Below are positions 34,274 to 44,944 of a stretch of 64,000 bases of DNA, piece after piece (position 1 is the stretch's first letter; each line of letters opens with the position of its first letter). Source of the stretch: Symsagittifera roscoffensis (lineage: Eukaryota > Xenacoelomorpha > Acoela > Convolutidae); contig NC_087064.1 of assembly GCF_963678635.1 (NCBI RefSeq), positions 19,700,509 to 19,764,508 of the forward strand, in the 5' to 3' direction. The position numbers and the translations under genes are program-made. Under the pieces are notes generated by a model. It had not been told where the DNA came from. It searched no databases and saw only the letters and a list, made by a program, of their open reading frames with translations.

Positions 34274-34582
34274 GAGTTATGAGCGGGTGTTCTAACTCAT
34301 AGAGTAATTTCAGATAAGGTACACCGTCTGCTCGTCGCGCTATCTTATTTTCGGCCGGATAGATTCGTGCAGCTTCTTAGTCTAATACCAATCTTAATCT
34401 TACTCTTATATCTCCTAGTCTCAATAGATCTAGAGTATACTGGTTTTATACGAGTCGGTCTCTTTGGAGAAGGGAACTAAATTCTATGTTAAATTCAAAT
34501 CTCTCTGGTGTTGAAATTACAAGTAATTTCAGCACTTACAAATAAGTGGGTTTTTAGTTTGATGGAGTATGATTGGTTAGTA
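34274..34582 (-). repeat. LTR fragment of the element A/B family
   Basis: Close match to 54614-54904 (ATTTTCGGCCGGATAGAT, CTTATATCTCCTAGTCTCAA, ACGAGTCGGTCTCTTTGGAG) and reverse complement of 56668-56990. It ends exactly at GATTGGTTAGTA, where the next copia LTR begins. The 33591-34273 stretch before it holds nothing recognised. Confidence 0.8.
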
Positions 34583-34783
34583 GTCAACTAGAGATCACAA
34601 ACTAATTGAATAGTCAGTAATTAATTAACTGGTACTTTTGCGATGCTAAATTGTCTTGCCATTCATATTCACTTTATTAAGTCAATCTTCAATATCTCTA
34701 TCTATCCTCAATCCTCCATCAAACCTCAGACTCTATCTAACACCAGCCCTTAATTCTAGATGCTCTAACCCTGAATCCTAACA

Positions 34784-34797
34784 GGTTATGAGCCCAG
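34784..34797 (+). promoter_or_regulatory. Primer binding site, copia copy 2
   Basis: GGTTATGAGCCCAG directly after LTR end CTAACA, identical to copy 1. Confidence 0.8.
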
Positions 34798-35013
34798 ATT
34801 TCTAATTCATCCTCCTAATATTTTTCTTACCAGAGTTTTAAATTTTTAGCTAGCAGCATTTAGCAACCATCGATTCATAACTGGCGGTTTTTTAATGAAA
34901 ATGTTTTAAAAAATTTCGGCTTGAGCGACGAAGTTTGTTGCGCTGATGCACAGCAAGGGCCTAGTGAGCTGAGCTTATATTACCCGAGAGTTCGAATGCT
35001 GATCAGTAGGCAG

Positions 35014-35789
35014 TTTAATAACAAAAGGGAGGAACGAGCACTGTTGATCCAACAGAGGAAAGCCAAGGAAACACTGTAGGGTCCCACATGGCCCTGGTGC
35101 TCAACAGCTCCCCTTTGACGTGCATTAAGAACAACTGCGTCTAATGCAGAACATTAAGAAACAACAAATGACTATGGCGATTGGACAAAGGCCTGGAAGC
35201 TGCATCAAGAGAAGTGCTGCTGTGTAGAGAGGCCGGCGATGGTCAGTCTAATAGGCCAGTTTGTGAAGCTGCAGCCAGAATCTCGGTTAATTCTCCGTTT
35301 TGCTGTAAACAGCTGATGACGCGGCTGAGCGAGACTGGAGAAGCAATCATGGACATACTGTTTAATGCTTTCGTGATCAATAGCCTGCCTGTTGGCTATG
35401 AGTAGTTTGTGGTGCATGGGAGCTTTCAACTAGCCAAGACTTTACCAGCGCTGAAGACGAGGTTGAGGAACTACGATGACTCTAGGAAAGCTCGGTTTGG
35501 AGAGAAGACTGGACATGGTCACATAGCCATGCAAAATGTGAAGCAGAATAAAGGAGTTTCAAGTAGTGTTTGTTATGTGTGCGGTCAGAAGGGTCATATG
35601 AGGCGGGACACTGCAATTTCAGATAAGGCAAGGAACAATCTAGAGCTCCAGGCCGTGGGACAAACGAAGCAAGTGCGCTTTGAGCAAAAAAATAAGTTTG
35701 CTTCAAATGGTAGTAACCTAGACAAATTGCGAGAATTCGCAAGCAGGGGAGGACAGGGCTCTTTAGCTGCTGTGCTTCAACTTCCATGA
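35014..35789 (+). pseudogene. gag: Copia Gag remnant, copy 2
   Basis: Same fragments as copy 1, but the frame runs through GYE-stop-FVVHGSFQLAK with only a TAG at the join, then through the zinc knuckle CYVCGQKGHMRRDT to a TGA at 35789. So copy 2 keeps a longer frame than copy 1. The final knuckle Cys is Thr here too, so that change predates the duplication. Confidence 0.8.
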
Positions 35790-36189
35790 AAGGAGACGAC
35801 CTCATTGCGCATATGGAGTGCACTGATCATATGGTGCGCGATAGAGCTGTCTTTTCTAGCTCTGAGAGCTGAAACGAAGGCATTAGTGTGGAGAACCCCA
35901 ACGACACGCCATTAAGAATTGAGGGCAAAGGATCAGTGGAAATTGTGATCATTGACTGCCAGGATACTGCGAGAAGCTAATGCGCTGTTTGTACCGAGCT
36001 AGAGCGTGAACTTGATGAGCGTGAGCTCAGTGGTTGCTAGAAGGTCAAGCTTTAGTGTCTTTGTTTCACATCTACTGGCGCCAGATAGGTATAGCTACCT
36101 GTGAAGCAGCTCGGAAAGTTTTTCTTCCTCGAGTGCAATTTCAGGAAGAACCCGATGACTCTAGTGACGCAGGCAAAGAGAGATACCAT

Positions 36190-37705
36190 TAATGCTTTGT
36201 TGTGGCACCGACTACTGAGACACCTCAATCAGTAGGTTTTTTCGTCTTTTTCACTGTGGGTGAGCTAGAGTTCTAGGAAACGCTTACAGCTTCACAGATG
36301 GTGCCTAAGAAGCAGTGCCTAAGAAGAAAGAGAGTAGGGAATTGGCAGTAGGTCTTCAAGGACATCCTGGTACCGTTTGAAAAACCGAGCATGCATGGTG
36401 CACTCTATGCCTTGAGCTTCATCGATAACTTCAGTCGGCTGGCTGCGGTCAAGTATCTGGTGAAGAAGAGTGATGCTATACTGAAGGTCCAGGGTTTTGT
36501 GACTGAGCATGAAGCACCGAAGTGCCTGCGATTGGAGGTGAGCATTAGTTAAATGCTCTAGGGAAATTTTGTAGAGAACCCCAGGTCAAGTAAGAGTTCA
36601 CTGTGGATCGAGTCAACCGACGAAAACTGGATCCACACGGCAAAACAAGAAAGTTCATTGGCTGCGACGAGGAGGTAATAGCCTACTTTTTGAATAATCT
36701 AGAGGCAAGATTAGTGTTGCATGTATGACGCCTGATTTTCAATGATAACGTCAATCCAGACGACTCCAAGGTTGACAGTGAGCCTTTACAAAACCCTGCA
36801 GCCCTACAAACCCAGGGGTGCATTGATATTGAGCAACCAAGCACAAAGACAACCATCAAAGCGCCTAGCGCACCAGGTGAGGGTGACACTGCCAAGTTTA
36901 GTGGAGGCTACTGAGGAGGAAACGTCGAATAGAAAGCAGTAGGTTTACATTCTACTGATGATCTAGTGCAGAGGTCATTTCGGACAAGGAACCCAGCCAT
37001 TCGATACAGACTGACCTAGACCAACGCTTTAGTGTCTTTAATCCAAGAGACAAAGAGATATTCAGAAGCAGTGTCTGCTCCCGAAAATGAGCAGTGGCTG
37101 GTAGCCATCGCTTTATAAACGAAGTCTGTAGAAGCCATGGGAACACGGACACTTGTTGATAGACTATGAGGATACTGCTGTTTCTGCGGGCAAAAAATGA
37201 TCTTGCTTTTCATCAGATGCTGTTAAGTCAAACTGCCATGCATGTAAAATTCTATTGATTCGAAGATGCTGACTGGGCTGAAAAACTGGATGATAGAAGG
37301 TCAACTACTGGCTACAGCTCCCATTTGCAAAACAAAGGGACAGCAATTAGTTGGAGCACTAAGAAGCAACGAACTGCAGCCATATTTACCAGTGAGGCTG
37401 AGCATCAAGAAAGGTCAGCAGTGGTTCGAGAGGCTCTATATCTGCAATCAATTTTCGATGAGTTGATGAACGTTAGTCCGTCATTCACCACGCCCATGGA
37501 GGATATTCACAGCTGAATCAACATGTGCAAAAATCCTGTGGTGCAGTAGCAAACAAAGCAAAACGCTGTGAAACACCACTTTGTTCGAGAACGAAAAGGA
37601 AGATGAGACAGTTGAACTCCAGTTTTGCTCTACTGGGATCTTGGATGCTGACTTGTTGACAAAAGCCCTGAGCAAGGCCAAGGTGGACCAACATCGTCAA
37701 ACCTT
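36190..37705 (+). pseudogene. pol: Copia Pol remnant, copy 2
   Basis: Carries LLWHRLLRHLNQ, the integrase block with IDNFSRL (a roughly 9-bp deletion near 36350 relative to copy 1), the post-integrase RKLDPHGK block, EAVSAPENEQW, then directly RNase H DADWAEKLDDRRSTTGY (from about 37262) and DADLLTKALSKAKV at the end. RT palm and YVDD are absent as in copy 1. Confidence 0.85.
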
Positions 37706-37896
37706 GATCAGAAATTGTAAAAAACTGATTTAAACAGTGAATCATTTTGGAGGTCAACACTGATTAAAATTGTGTAAAAAACTATCTTAAAATAGACAAG
37801 GTCAACTAGTGATCACAATTCAATGAATTAGTCAGATGTTATCTCAGTCTTCAACCACAGCCCCTCGTAATAGTTGCTCTAACTCCGAAACTTAAC

Positions 37897-37938
37897 CGAG
37901 CACAAAGTACTGTCCCGTTCTTCGAATGTCGGAACAAA
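37897..37938 (+). repeat. CCGAGCACAA...CGGAACAA hairpin motif (right flank of copia copy 2)
   Basis: Same words and spacing as at 33549-33590, again abutting the shortened 3' LTR. Confidence 0.6.
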
Positions 37939-38624
37939 CAAATTGAAATTGAATTTTTTAAATTAAGTTAATTAGAAAAATTTTCAATTAACTGAGTATA
38001 AATCCAACTTTGATGCCAAGTTTCTTTCCAACCTTAAAAACTCAAAATAATTTGGTCTTAAAATTGCATTTAAGCTGTAAGAAATGCCCCTCCAATCTAG
38101 TTTGTTGCCTAATAATATTCAGAGAAATAGCTCAAATTAAATATTAAGACATATATTTTTTATTGTTACATTTTTTCAAGGTTATTTGAGCAACGACCAG
38201 ACTTCAGTGGAAACAAAAAAGCAGTTTTAGCATACATTGCGAATGGTAATAATTTCCGAATTTAAGAAACATGTCTGCCGAATTTAGGAAAAAGAATTGA
38301 TTTAAATCAAATAAAATTGGAGTCTCAATATAGTAAAAAAAAAGAATAATATAAGCTATCTATGTTGAATCAGAATGTTCATAAAAACAATCAAATATCG
38401 AAGCTGCAAAAAATGTAAAAGTTTGACACTACTAAAGATTATATCTAAAAGAAAATTTTGCTTGGTGAAACATAAAAATGGTTTTTATTGAAATACGAAT
38501 TACATGCTCATTAAAATTTCTAAACGATTGAAAATTTTGTTTTTGTTACTAAAATTTTCTTTGCTTCTGGCCTATGGATGTTGGTTTTAAGAAACTACAA
38601 ACTAGAAAATAGCGCCTCGTAATT

Positions 38625-38933
38625 GAGTTATGAGCGGGTGTTCTAACTCATAGAGTAATTTCAGATAAGGTACACCGTCTGCTCGTCGCGCTATCTTATT
38701 TTCGGCCGGATAGATTCGTGCAGCTTCTTAGTCTAATACCAATCTTAATCTTACTCTTATATCTCCTAGTCTCAATAGATCTAGAGTAAACTGGTTTTAT
38801 ACGAGTCGGTCTCTTTGGAGAAAGGAACTAAATTCTATGTTAAATTCATATCTCTCTGGTGCTGAAATTACAAGTAATTTCAGCACTTACAAATAAGTGG
38901 GTTTTTAGTTTGATGGAGTATGATTGGTTAGTA
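38625..38933 (-). repeat. LTR fragment of the element A/B family, possibly the 3' LTR of element A
   Basis: Same sequence as 34274-34582 with offset 4351. It contains a perfect inverted repeat GTGCTGAAATTAC-AA-GTAATTTCAGCAC (38859-38886). It lies left of element A in the right orientation for a 3' LTR, but the copia stub separates them. Confidence 0.7.
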
Positions 38934-39065
38934 GTCAACTAGAGATCACAAACTAATTGAATAGTCAGTAATTAATTAACTGGTACTTTTGCGATGCTAA
39001 ATTGTCTTGTCATTCATATTCTTTTTATTAAGTCAATCTTCAATATCTCTATCTATCCTCAATCT
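38934..39065 (+). repeat. Third, truncated copy of the copia 5' LTR
   Basis: Follows GTCAACTAGAGATCAC to CTATCTATCCTCAATC, then breaks off into element A sequence. A few differences from copies 1 and 2 (CATATTCTTTTTATTAAG). Confidence 0.8.
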
Positions 39066-39339
39066 AATATTTAATTCTTTAGTGTTCTACTGTAGTGGAG
39101 GATGGATGAAGATGTTACACTTTTTAAAGTTGCCAGCATCTTTCTTTTCTCCGTTCAGGAAGAAGGATTGTTATAGGAAGCTCCCGTAAGCTGGAATTGT
39201 AGATAAGAACTTGTTGTTAGGTGGTGACTGTTTGTCGCGATTGTTTCGAGAGATCCGATCTTGATTTCTGATCAGTTGTGACGGTTATTGATTCTGTTGT
39301 GTAGAGAACAACAATGCTCCAATCTCGTTCGGAAGTGGC

Positions 39340-39561
39340 GTGAAGTTTTTGACTTTGAGTGAAGTGCCTAGTGACTTGGATCTGTACGTATACTTGAACA
39401 ATCGATTTGGCCATTGTTCTGTTTCAATGGGTTTTCTTTGCTGCGATGCCAAGTCGTACTTTAAATGCTTTGAGTGTATTGACTGTAGGCAGCATATGGC
39501 AAAAAATGGCTGTGTTTTGCCATTTTGCAAATACGTTTTGGTTCAGTTCGGTTATTTTTAA
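39340..39561 (+). other. Cys-rich ORF antisense to element A (doubtful)
   Basis: 73 codons from ATG on the strand opposite to A, with Cys in pairs (CC, CFEC, IDCRQH, C...C). No known domain recognised. The rest of 39066-40615 is 3' non-coding DNA of A without a convincing ORF. Confidence 0.2.
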
Positions 39562-40615
39562 GAGCTACTAACCCTTGAGCAAGTCTCGTCAAAAATAGAG
39601 TGTGGTCACAAAGCGTGAGGGTAGCACGGTGAGTTAGGCCGGCTATAGACCATGCTCAGGACGTCCCTCTGACGGGTTTGGGCAGGAGTAGTGTATAAAT
39701 TCATGCTCTTTTTTGTGGGGTCCTGTTTTGTGTTAACCTTATACTTTTTATGTCATTTTTTTTTGTTCTGGTTGTGTCCTTTTCTCAAAAATCAATTAGT
39801 TTGGGTTGGGTTTGTCTTTCGACTTTTTTGTGTTTTTTTTGTTCTTGTTCAGCTTAATAAATAGTCTTCAAAAGAATAAATTATCCAGTTCTTAAGCTGA
39901 ATTAATCCGGTATGGGTACCGCAGTTTTTCTTTTCTTAGTCATGTTGCTGTTAGGTTGTGGCTTCCTTGGTTAGTTTGTATTATGATATAATTCCTTTCC
40001 AACCGGGTTAAAGGAAAGTTTGAAACTTGTTAATACAGGTTAGAGTTGTTGTCGTTGAAAAATAAAGCTTAAAAACATCATTTTAAACAATTCTTCGTGG
40101 GCGAGCTGTGCGATTGTGCATTGACTTGTGGGTATAGAGAATATTATAGTAAATATATTATAGTTCTTTATACTATAGTGAATATTATAAAGAAGTGTCT
40201 TTGAAAATGTTAGTACTGCTTTTAATTCTATGGGCAACTTTATTAATATACTACTTTGAGAATAATAATTTTACGGCATTTTGGGGATCGAAACTATGAT
40301 TTTATTTTCATTTTAAGAAGATTTACTACATATGGGAGAAGAATTTAACAATCAATTTACTGCTATTTGGGGGTAAATTTTATTGCTTCAATTATTGCAA
40401 TTGGTTAAGATAAATTTATGACTCTAAAAAAAAATTCTGTTTTTTTTTATTTTTTTTGTAGATGATCGTGCTGTGAAGACGAAAAAAAAGAAAACATTGA
40501 TAAAGAATGGTTAGTTTTTTTTCTATTTTACTAGTATAATTTAATTAATTCATATTACCTTATTCGTCGGGGAAGAATCCATGTAGAAAAACGTCGTGGA
40601 TGATTTCTGATGATG

Positions 40616-41790
40616 TTAGTAATTTGCTAGCATGCGATTGATGTTTTTAGTTTGAAGAAGTGGCCAAAGCAATTGCAGTGCTCTAATGGTTTTTAATTCT
40701 TCAGTGCCAGGTGAGAATTCATATGATGTATTTTGGATGAGGTTATAAAGTTTATGATTATATTTGTTGTTATGAATGAGTTCTAATATTGGGAATTCAA
40801 TAGGCTGTAGGAACTCGTGTGGGACGATTAGTGGACGGGATTCTCCTACGGTGAAGGTTTTGGTTAGGGGACAGAATATATACAACTGGGTGATGGGATC
40901 ATAATTTCGGAGGGTGCCTTGAAAGTTAGTGTCTTTAATTCAATAAGTGAAGTTAAGAAAAAATGGTGATGTATATTTTCAGTTAATGAATTGATATATA
41001 TGGTGAGGTTGTGGGGATGGTGTGTGCAGTGAGTATTGATTTTGTATAAAATGATAGCACGTATGAGTGTGTGTTTGCTTAGTTCGTAACATGATGTCGT
41101 GTGAACAGTGCAAATCACGTTCTTTGGGTATGAGGAAATGAAAGGTTTGTGAGAAGATGTTAAATTTACTAAAATATGATTCGTAAGCTTGAATCTCACG
41201 AAGTGCTGCTGAGATGATGTGATCATGTTTTTTATCTTAAGAAATGAGGGTGAAAACGTAGGGTGTTCTAATGAAGAATACTTCTATTAGTTGAGGGTTA
41301 ACAAATTTATCGTCGTTCAGAAATGATTTTCATTTGGTCTGATGATGTGATGGTCGTAGTGATGGATGGAACATTCATTAGCTTTAGATGCGGTGAATGT
41401 AAATAGTCACTGTTTGTATCCGATTCGTGTAAATTGTTTCGGAGTCAGTGCTGTTGTTAATCGGTAGAGTTCATTTTTGCATTGTTCGTTATCATGTTGG
41501 GTGTTATATAATGGTAGTGACAGTGGGTTAGAGAAGTGGTAGAATGATGTCCATGAGAGTTTTGGGTATAAGACATGCTCATCATAGTAATTTGGGTGTT
41601 CGTCATTAGGTTCTGAAAAAAATAGGTGTATTGGGGAAAAATGGTAAACATACTTTAAGGAATTCTTTAGTGTGGTTTGGGTTATTAACATATGTTCGGG
41701 CTGTTCCTGGGTGAGAGGTAAATGGATGATTGGGGATTTTTTTGAAGGTTCGATAGGCTCGGTTTGTACTAGTCGAGGATGGATTTGACG
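40616..41790 (-). pseudogene. 3'-terminal ORF of element A, unknown function
   Basis: Nearly continuous minus-strand coding text in three pieces with stops or frame changes between: about 41790-41407 (includes IHLFFSEPNDEHPNYYDEHV and TPKQFTRIGYKQ), 41226-40864 and 40885-40616 (VGESRPLIVPHEFLQPIEF, ending LLWPLLQTKNINRMLANY). Its A/C-rich base use is the same as the rest of A. It lies downstream of the Env-like ORF, where complex retroviruses and some gypsy-type elements carry extra genes. No domain, signal or membrane segment stands out. The 41790-42515 stretch between it and Env holds Pro/Ser/Thr-rich fragments (for example at 41990-42184). Confidence 0.45.
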
Positions 41791-42515
41791 AGTAAGTTGG
41801 GTTGGGGGAAGGGTGTAATCTGAAGGGGGTGTGGGAGTTTGGATTATGAGAGTTGACGAATAGTTAGCATTTGAGGGTGCTGTAATTGTTGCTGAAAAGT
41901 GATGAAATTGTCGAGTTCTTGAGATATTTGTGTGTCTATAGAGCTGTTGTTGTCAGAGGGTTCACTGGTTAAGGGGGAATATGTGGGTATCACGTTGCAA
42001 ATATAAGAGGGGTTTGAAACAGGTTCATTTCCGGTTTGGGAGTGGAGGGGTTGAAAAAGGCGTTGGGAAAATGTAGATAGGCTGGGTTCGGAGTTGTCAA
42101 GTTCGTCGGGGTCTCGAGATCTGAGTTATTAAATTGTGAAATAATAGTATATACAGCGACGTTTGATATAGTATCGGAATCCATGCCGGATGAAGTGTTA
42201 TCATGAGGTGATTCAGGTGGGGGGAAAGCGAAAAGTGGTATGACAGGGCTGTTGCTTTGAAATTTGGCTGGTTTTGAAATTGAGCGATGGAAGGATCCAT
42301 TTTGGGGGCTTATCGTGGGCTAAAAAGATAGTTGTTCTGAGAAAAAAAATAGTGGTATGTGGTTGTTCGATTATTTGTTCGTATGTGTCGTCAATAGTAA
42401 ATTAGTGTGTTATCATGTGTATTAACCAAAAACCAAAAAACCCTGCGAAAAGTATGCATGCTACGCTTGCTTGTTTGTCTACATGTGTGTATAGCACATG
42501 TTTTTTAGATTCCTT

Positions 42516-44560
42516 TTAAAGAAACCCAAGAATAATAAACATTGCGTATAATATAGTCAATTTTTCTAAGATGTAGTAGGGCCATCCTGGAAAGTCAAGA
42601 AGTTCGTTTTTCAAATTAACAAAGCTAAAAATATTTATTGGTGATATATCCTGTGGTCTGTATTTTTCGCCATTTAGGTAAACGTGATCTTTGATATCTT
42701 TAAAATATCCGCAATAGTCTTGTGCGTAAATGTCTGAAAAGCCTGCTCTTTCTGCAAGTTTGCGTAAGTTTTGATCTGTGGATTGTCGTTGTATTGTGTC
42801 CATTTTTGTGAGTAATTCTTGAAATTATTGTGAAGGGATGTGATGTTGAATGTCGGATTCAGAGTGTATGCTCATCGACTAAAAACCGATATTTGGGTTA
42901 CAGGCAATAGCTCTAATGCTTTCTGGGGAAAATTTTTTAATGGTTGCATGAGTTTAGGGTATGGTGTGAGAAGGTAGTATTTGTCCTCGTTGTACTACAT
43001 TTTGGCTATCATCTGATCCACATGGGACTGCTGTAAATCGTGAAACTGTGTCAATAAAATGTACTTTCTTTTTATAATATTGGGATTGTTTTGTAGCGTC
43101 TTTTATCTTCAAAGACATATAAAGGTGATATTTTTTGATACAAGTGTAAAACCATAGGATGTTCCGTTCATAATTAATGAAATTTTATCTGTTTGCGGAT
43201 AATAAATACCCTGTATAAAGGATTTTTAGAACTGCTAGTGCAAGTGATTGTAAAATTTGTGTTCTTTCAAGTTCGCATAATTGATGTAGGTTTTCGAGTT
43301 CTGATAATGATATTTCTTGAAAAATTCTGCTTATTGTATACTCTAATTTCATATTTAGGTGTATAATATAATGAATTGCGCCAAAATAAGTGTTGTTAAT
43401 GATAGATAGTTCTTGTAGGCGTGTAGTGTCTTTGTCTTGTAGTTTTTCTTTTCCACCAGTGTTTCCTGTGTTTCTTAGAAGGTTTACTGGGATGTATTAT
43501 TTTTCGTCGTTGGTTATATGATGTGTTGCGTGTGGATTTGTGATGATTTTTCCTGTATTCATGTCGAAACCTTCTGAATATTGTGTTTTATAAAGTGGTT
43601 CGATGTATTTACATGCAAGTTCTGTTTCCGGGTAAATTTGAAAACAAGTCAATTTATTTTCTATATTATGAATGTTTCTAAATTCAAAATTACTGTGTGT
43701 GATTTTTTCAGAATTTAAATCTTCGTAAGGGATGGATTCAACAAATTATTTTTGATGAACTTTTATCATTCTAGCGTGTAATTTTACTACTTGAAATGTG
43801 GTACATGTATCTTCAGGAAACCAAACAATTGTTGCTTGTGTTCGTATATTGGGATCGCAGTGTCCTTGGTCATTTTTGCAAGCGAGTCTGATTCCTTGAT
43901 AAATTATAGTGTCATCTTTTAAATCTCGTGTCAATTGTACTTTTTCAATTTGTATTTTCCAATCAAAAAACATTGCTTCTTGGTACCCTTTTTTTGCGTC
44001 TGCCCTACAACTTGAGGGTTTGCTAATTCCAATTGTGGTATCCAATTTTTATCATGAAGATCGTAAGTAAACCTTCCGTGTGCGCTGTGGAACGGGAATT
44101 TATCGTCTAGTTTAATATGGCTTTGGTATCTTTCAAGTTGGTCTTGATGTGCGGAGTCTGGAAAAACGTGAAAGTTTATTAGTTTTCTATTTGTGCCTTT
44201 GTTTGATGTAATTTTTAATCGGTGAAGTTAATTTTTACAATCGCCAGGACTGAGATGTAAAAGTCTTCCGATATTACTTTGGTAGAAAGATTCATGATCC
44301 AGTCTTTTCTTATTTCCGTTTGAGACTTGAGAACAATGTTTTTTTTTCGGAAAATGTCGCTGTGAATTTATACCCTGTTAGTGTTGTAGCTCGTGCTTTC
44401 GAGTAGAGTGTAGCTATTATGTTTGTTGTTTCTACAGCCTGTGGTTCGGATTCGCATTGGGTGACTTGATGTATTGCGTATTTATGTAGTGTTTTTTCTT
44501 CGTTTTCTTCACAGTCTGGGTTGCTGTGATTGGGTTCTGAAAAATAAAGAAAAAGAAAAG
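42516..44560 (-). pseudogene. env: Env-like glycoprotein ORF of element A, broken
   Basis: Starts near 44560 with a hydrophobic signal-like run followed by NPDCEENEEKTLHKYAIHQV and a Cys-containing frame to 44312. The next piece, 44045-43746, has Cys-spaced text typical of an ectodomain (LACKNDQGHCDPNIRTQAT, VWFPEDTCTTF). Broken frames continue through 43745-42810 (TQYSEGFDMNTGKII, LCELERTQILQSLALAVL). The last piece, 42803-42516, ends in a hydrophobic membrane anchor (YYILEKLTILYAMFIILGFL). Signal, Cys-rich ectodomain and C-terminal anchor after pol are the layout of a retroviral-type envelope. I cannot place it in a known fusion-protein class. A pyrimidine tract ending CAG at 44537 could be the acceptor of a spliced env message. 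Confidence 0.55.
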
Positions 44561-44944
44561 CCTAGAAAATGAGTATCTTTAAAATATACAAGTTTTTGAT
44601 AGTCCTGAGTATGGATTATAAATAGTTTTATATCCGATTGTCTTTTTGGTGCATCTATTTTATTTGTAGATAATTTCCGTTGTTATAAATGGAAGAGGAA
44701 AAGATTGAGCTGTTATATTTGGAAGGGCTAGGGGTAATGGATGGTGAATTATATGTTTTAGTCTTACTGTGATTTCGAATTTTAGTGTTGAGTTATCCTG
44801 TTGAAATATTTGTATGTTATGTTCTTGTATGTCTTTGTGGATATCGTGTCGGTATTGTAATCTGTTTAGTGCCCAGTTGTGTAATCTGCTGCTTTCGTGA
44901 TGTTGACCAAATAATAGAGGGTGTGCTACGAATGTATTCCAACC

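Larger units (their letters stand above)
34583..37896 (+). mobile_element. Ty1/copia LTR retrotransposon, copy 2
   Basis: Near-identical to copy 1 with the same RT deletion. Starts directly after the A/B-family LTR fragment. LTRs at 34583-34783 and 37801-37896. Confidence 0.88.
30074..39065 (+). repeat. Tandem duplication: unit 1 30074-34582, unit 2 34583-38933, stub 38934-39065
   Basis: GTCAACTAGAGATCACAAAC starts each unit (30074, 34583, 38934). Unit 2 is nearly identical to unit 1. It is 158 bp shorter because it lacks a 108-bp in-frame repeat and about 50 bp of 3' non-coding repeat. The stub ends at CTATCTATCCTCAATC. Each unit holds a copia element, its right flank with the hairpin motif, and an LTR fragment of the A/B family. 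Confidence 0.95.

Noticed and set aside
41600-41640. Pyrimidine tract and CAG that looks like a splice acceptor inside the 3' ORF
   Set aside because: The same bases are in-frame codons (FFSEP) within an open frame, so a splice site is not needed to explain them.
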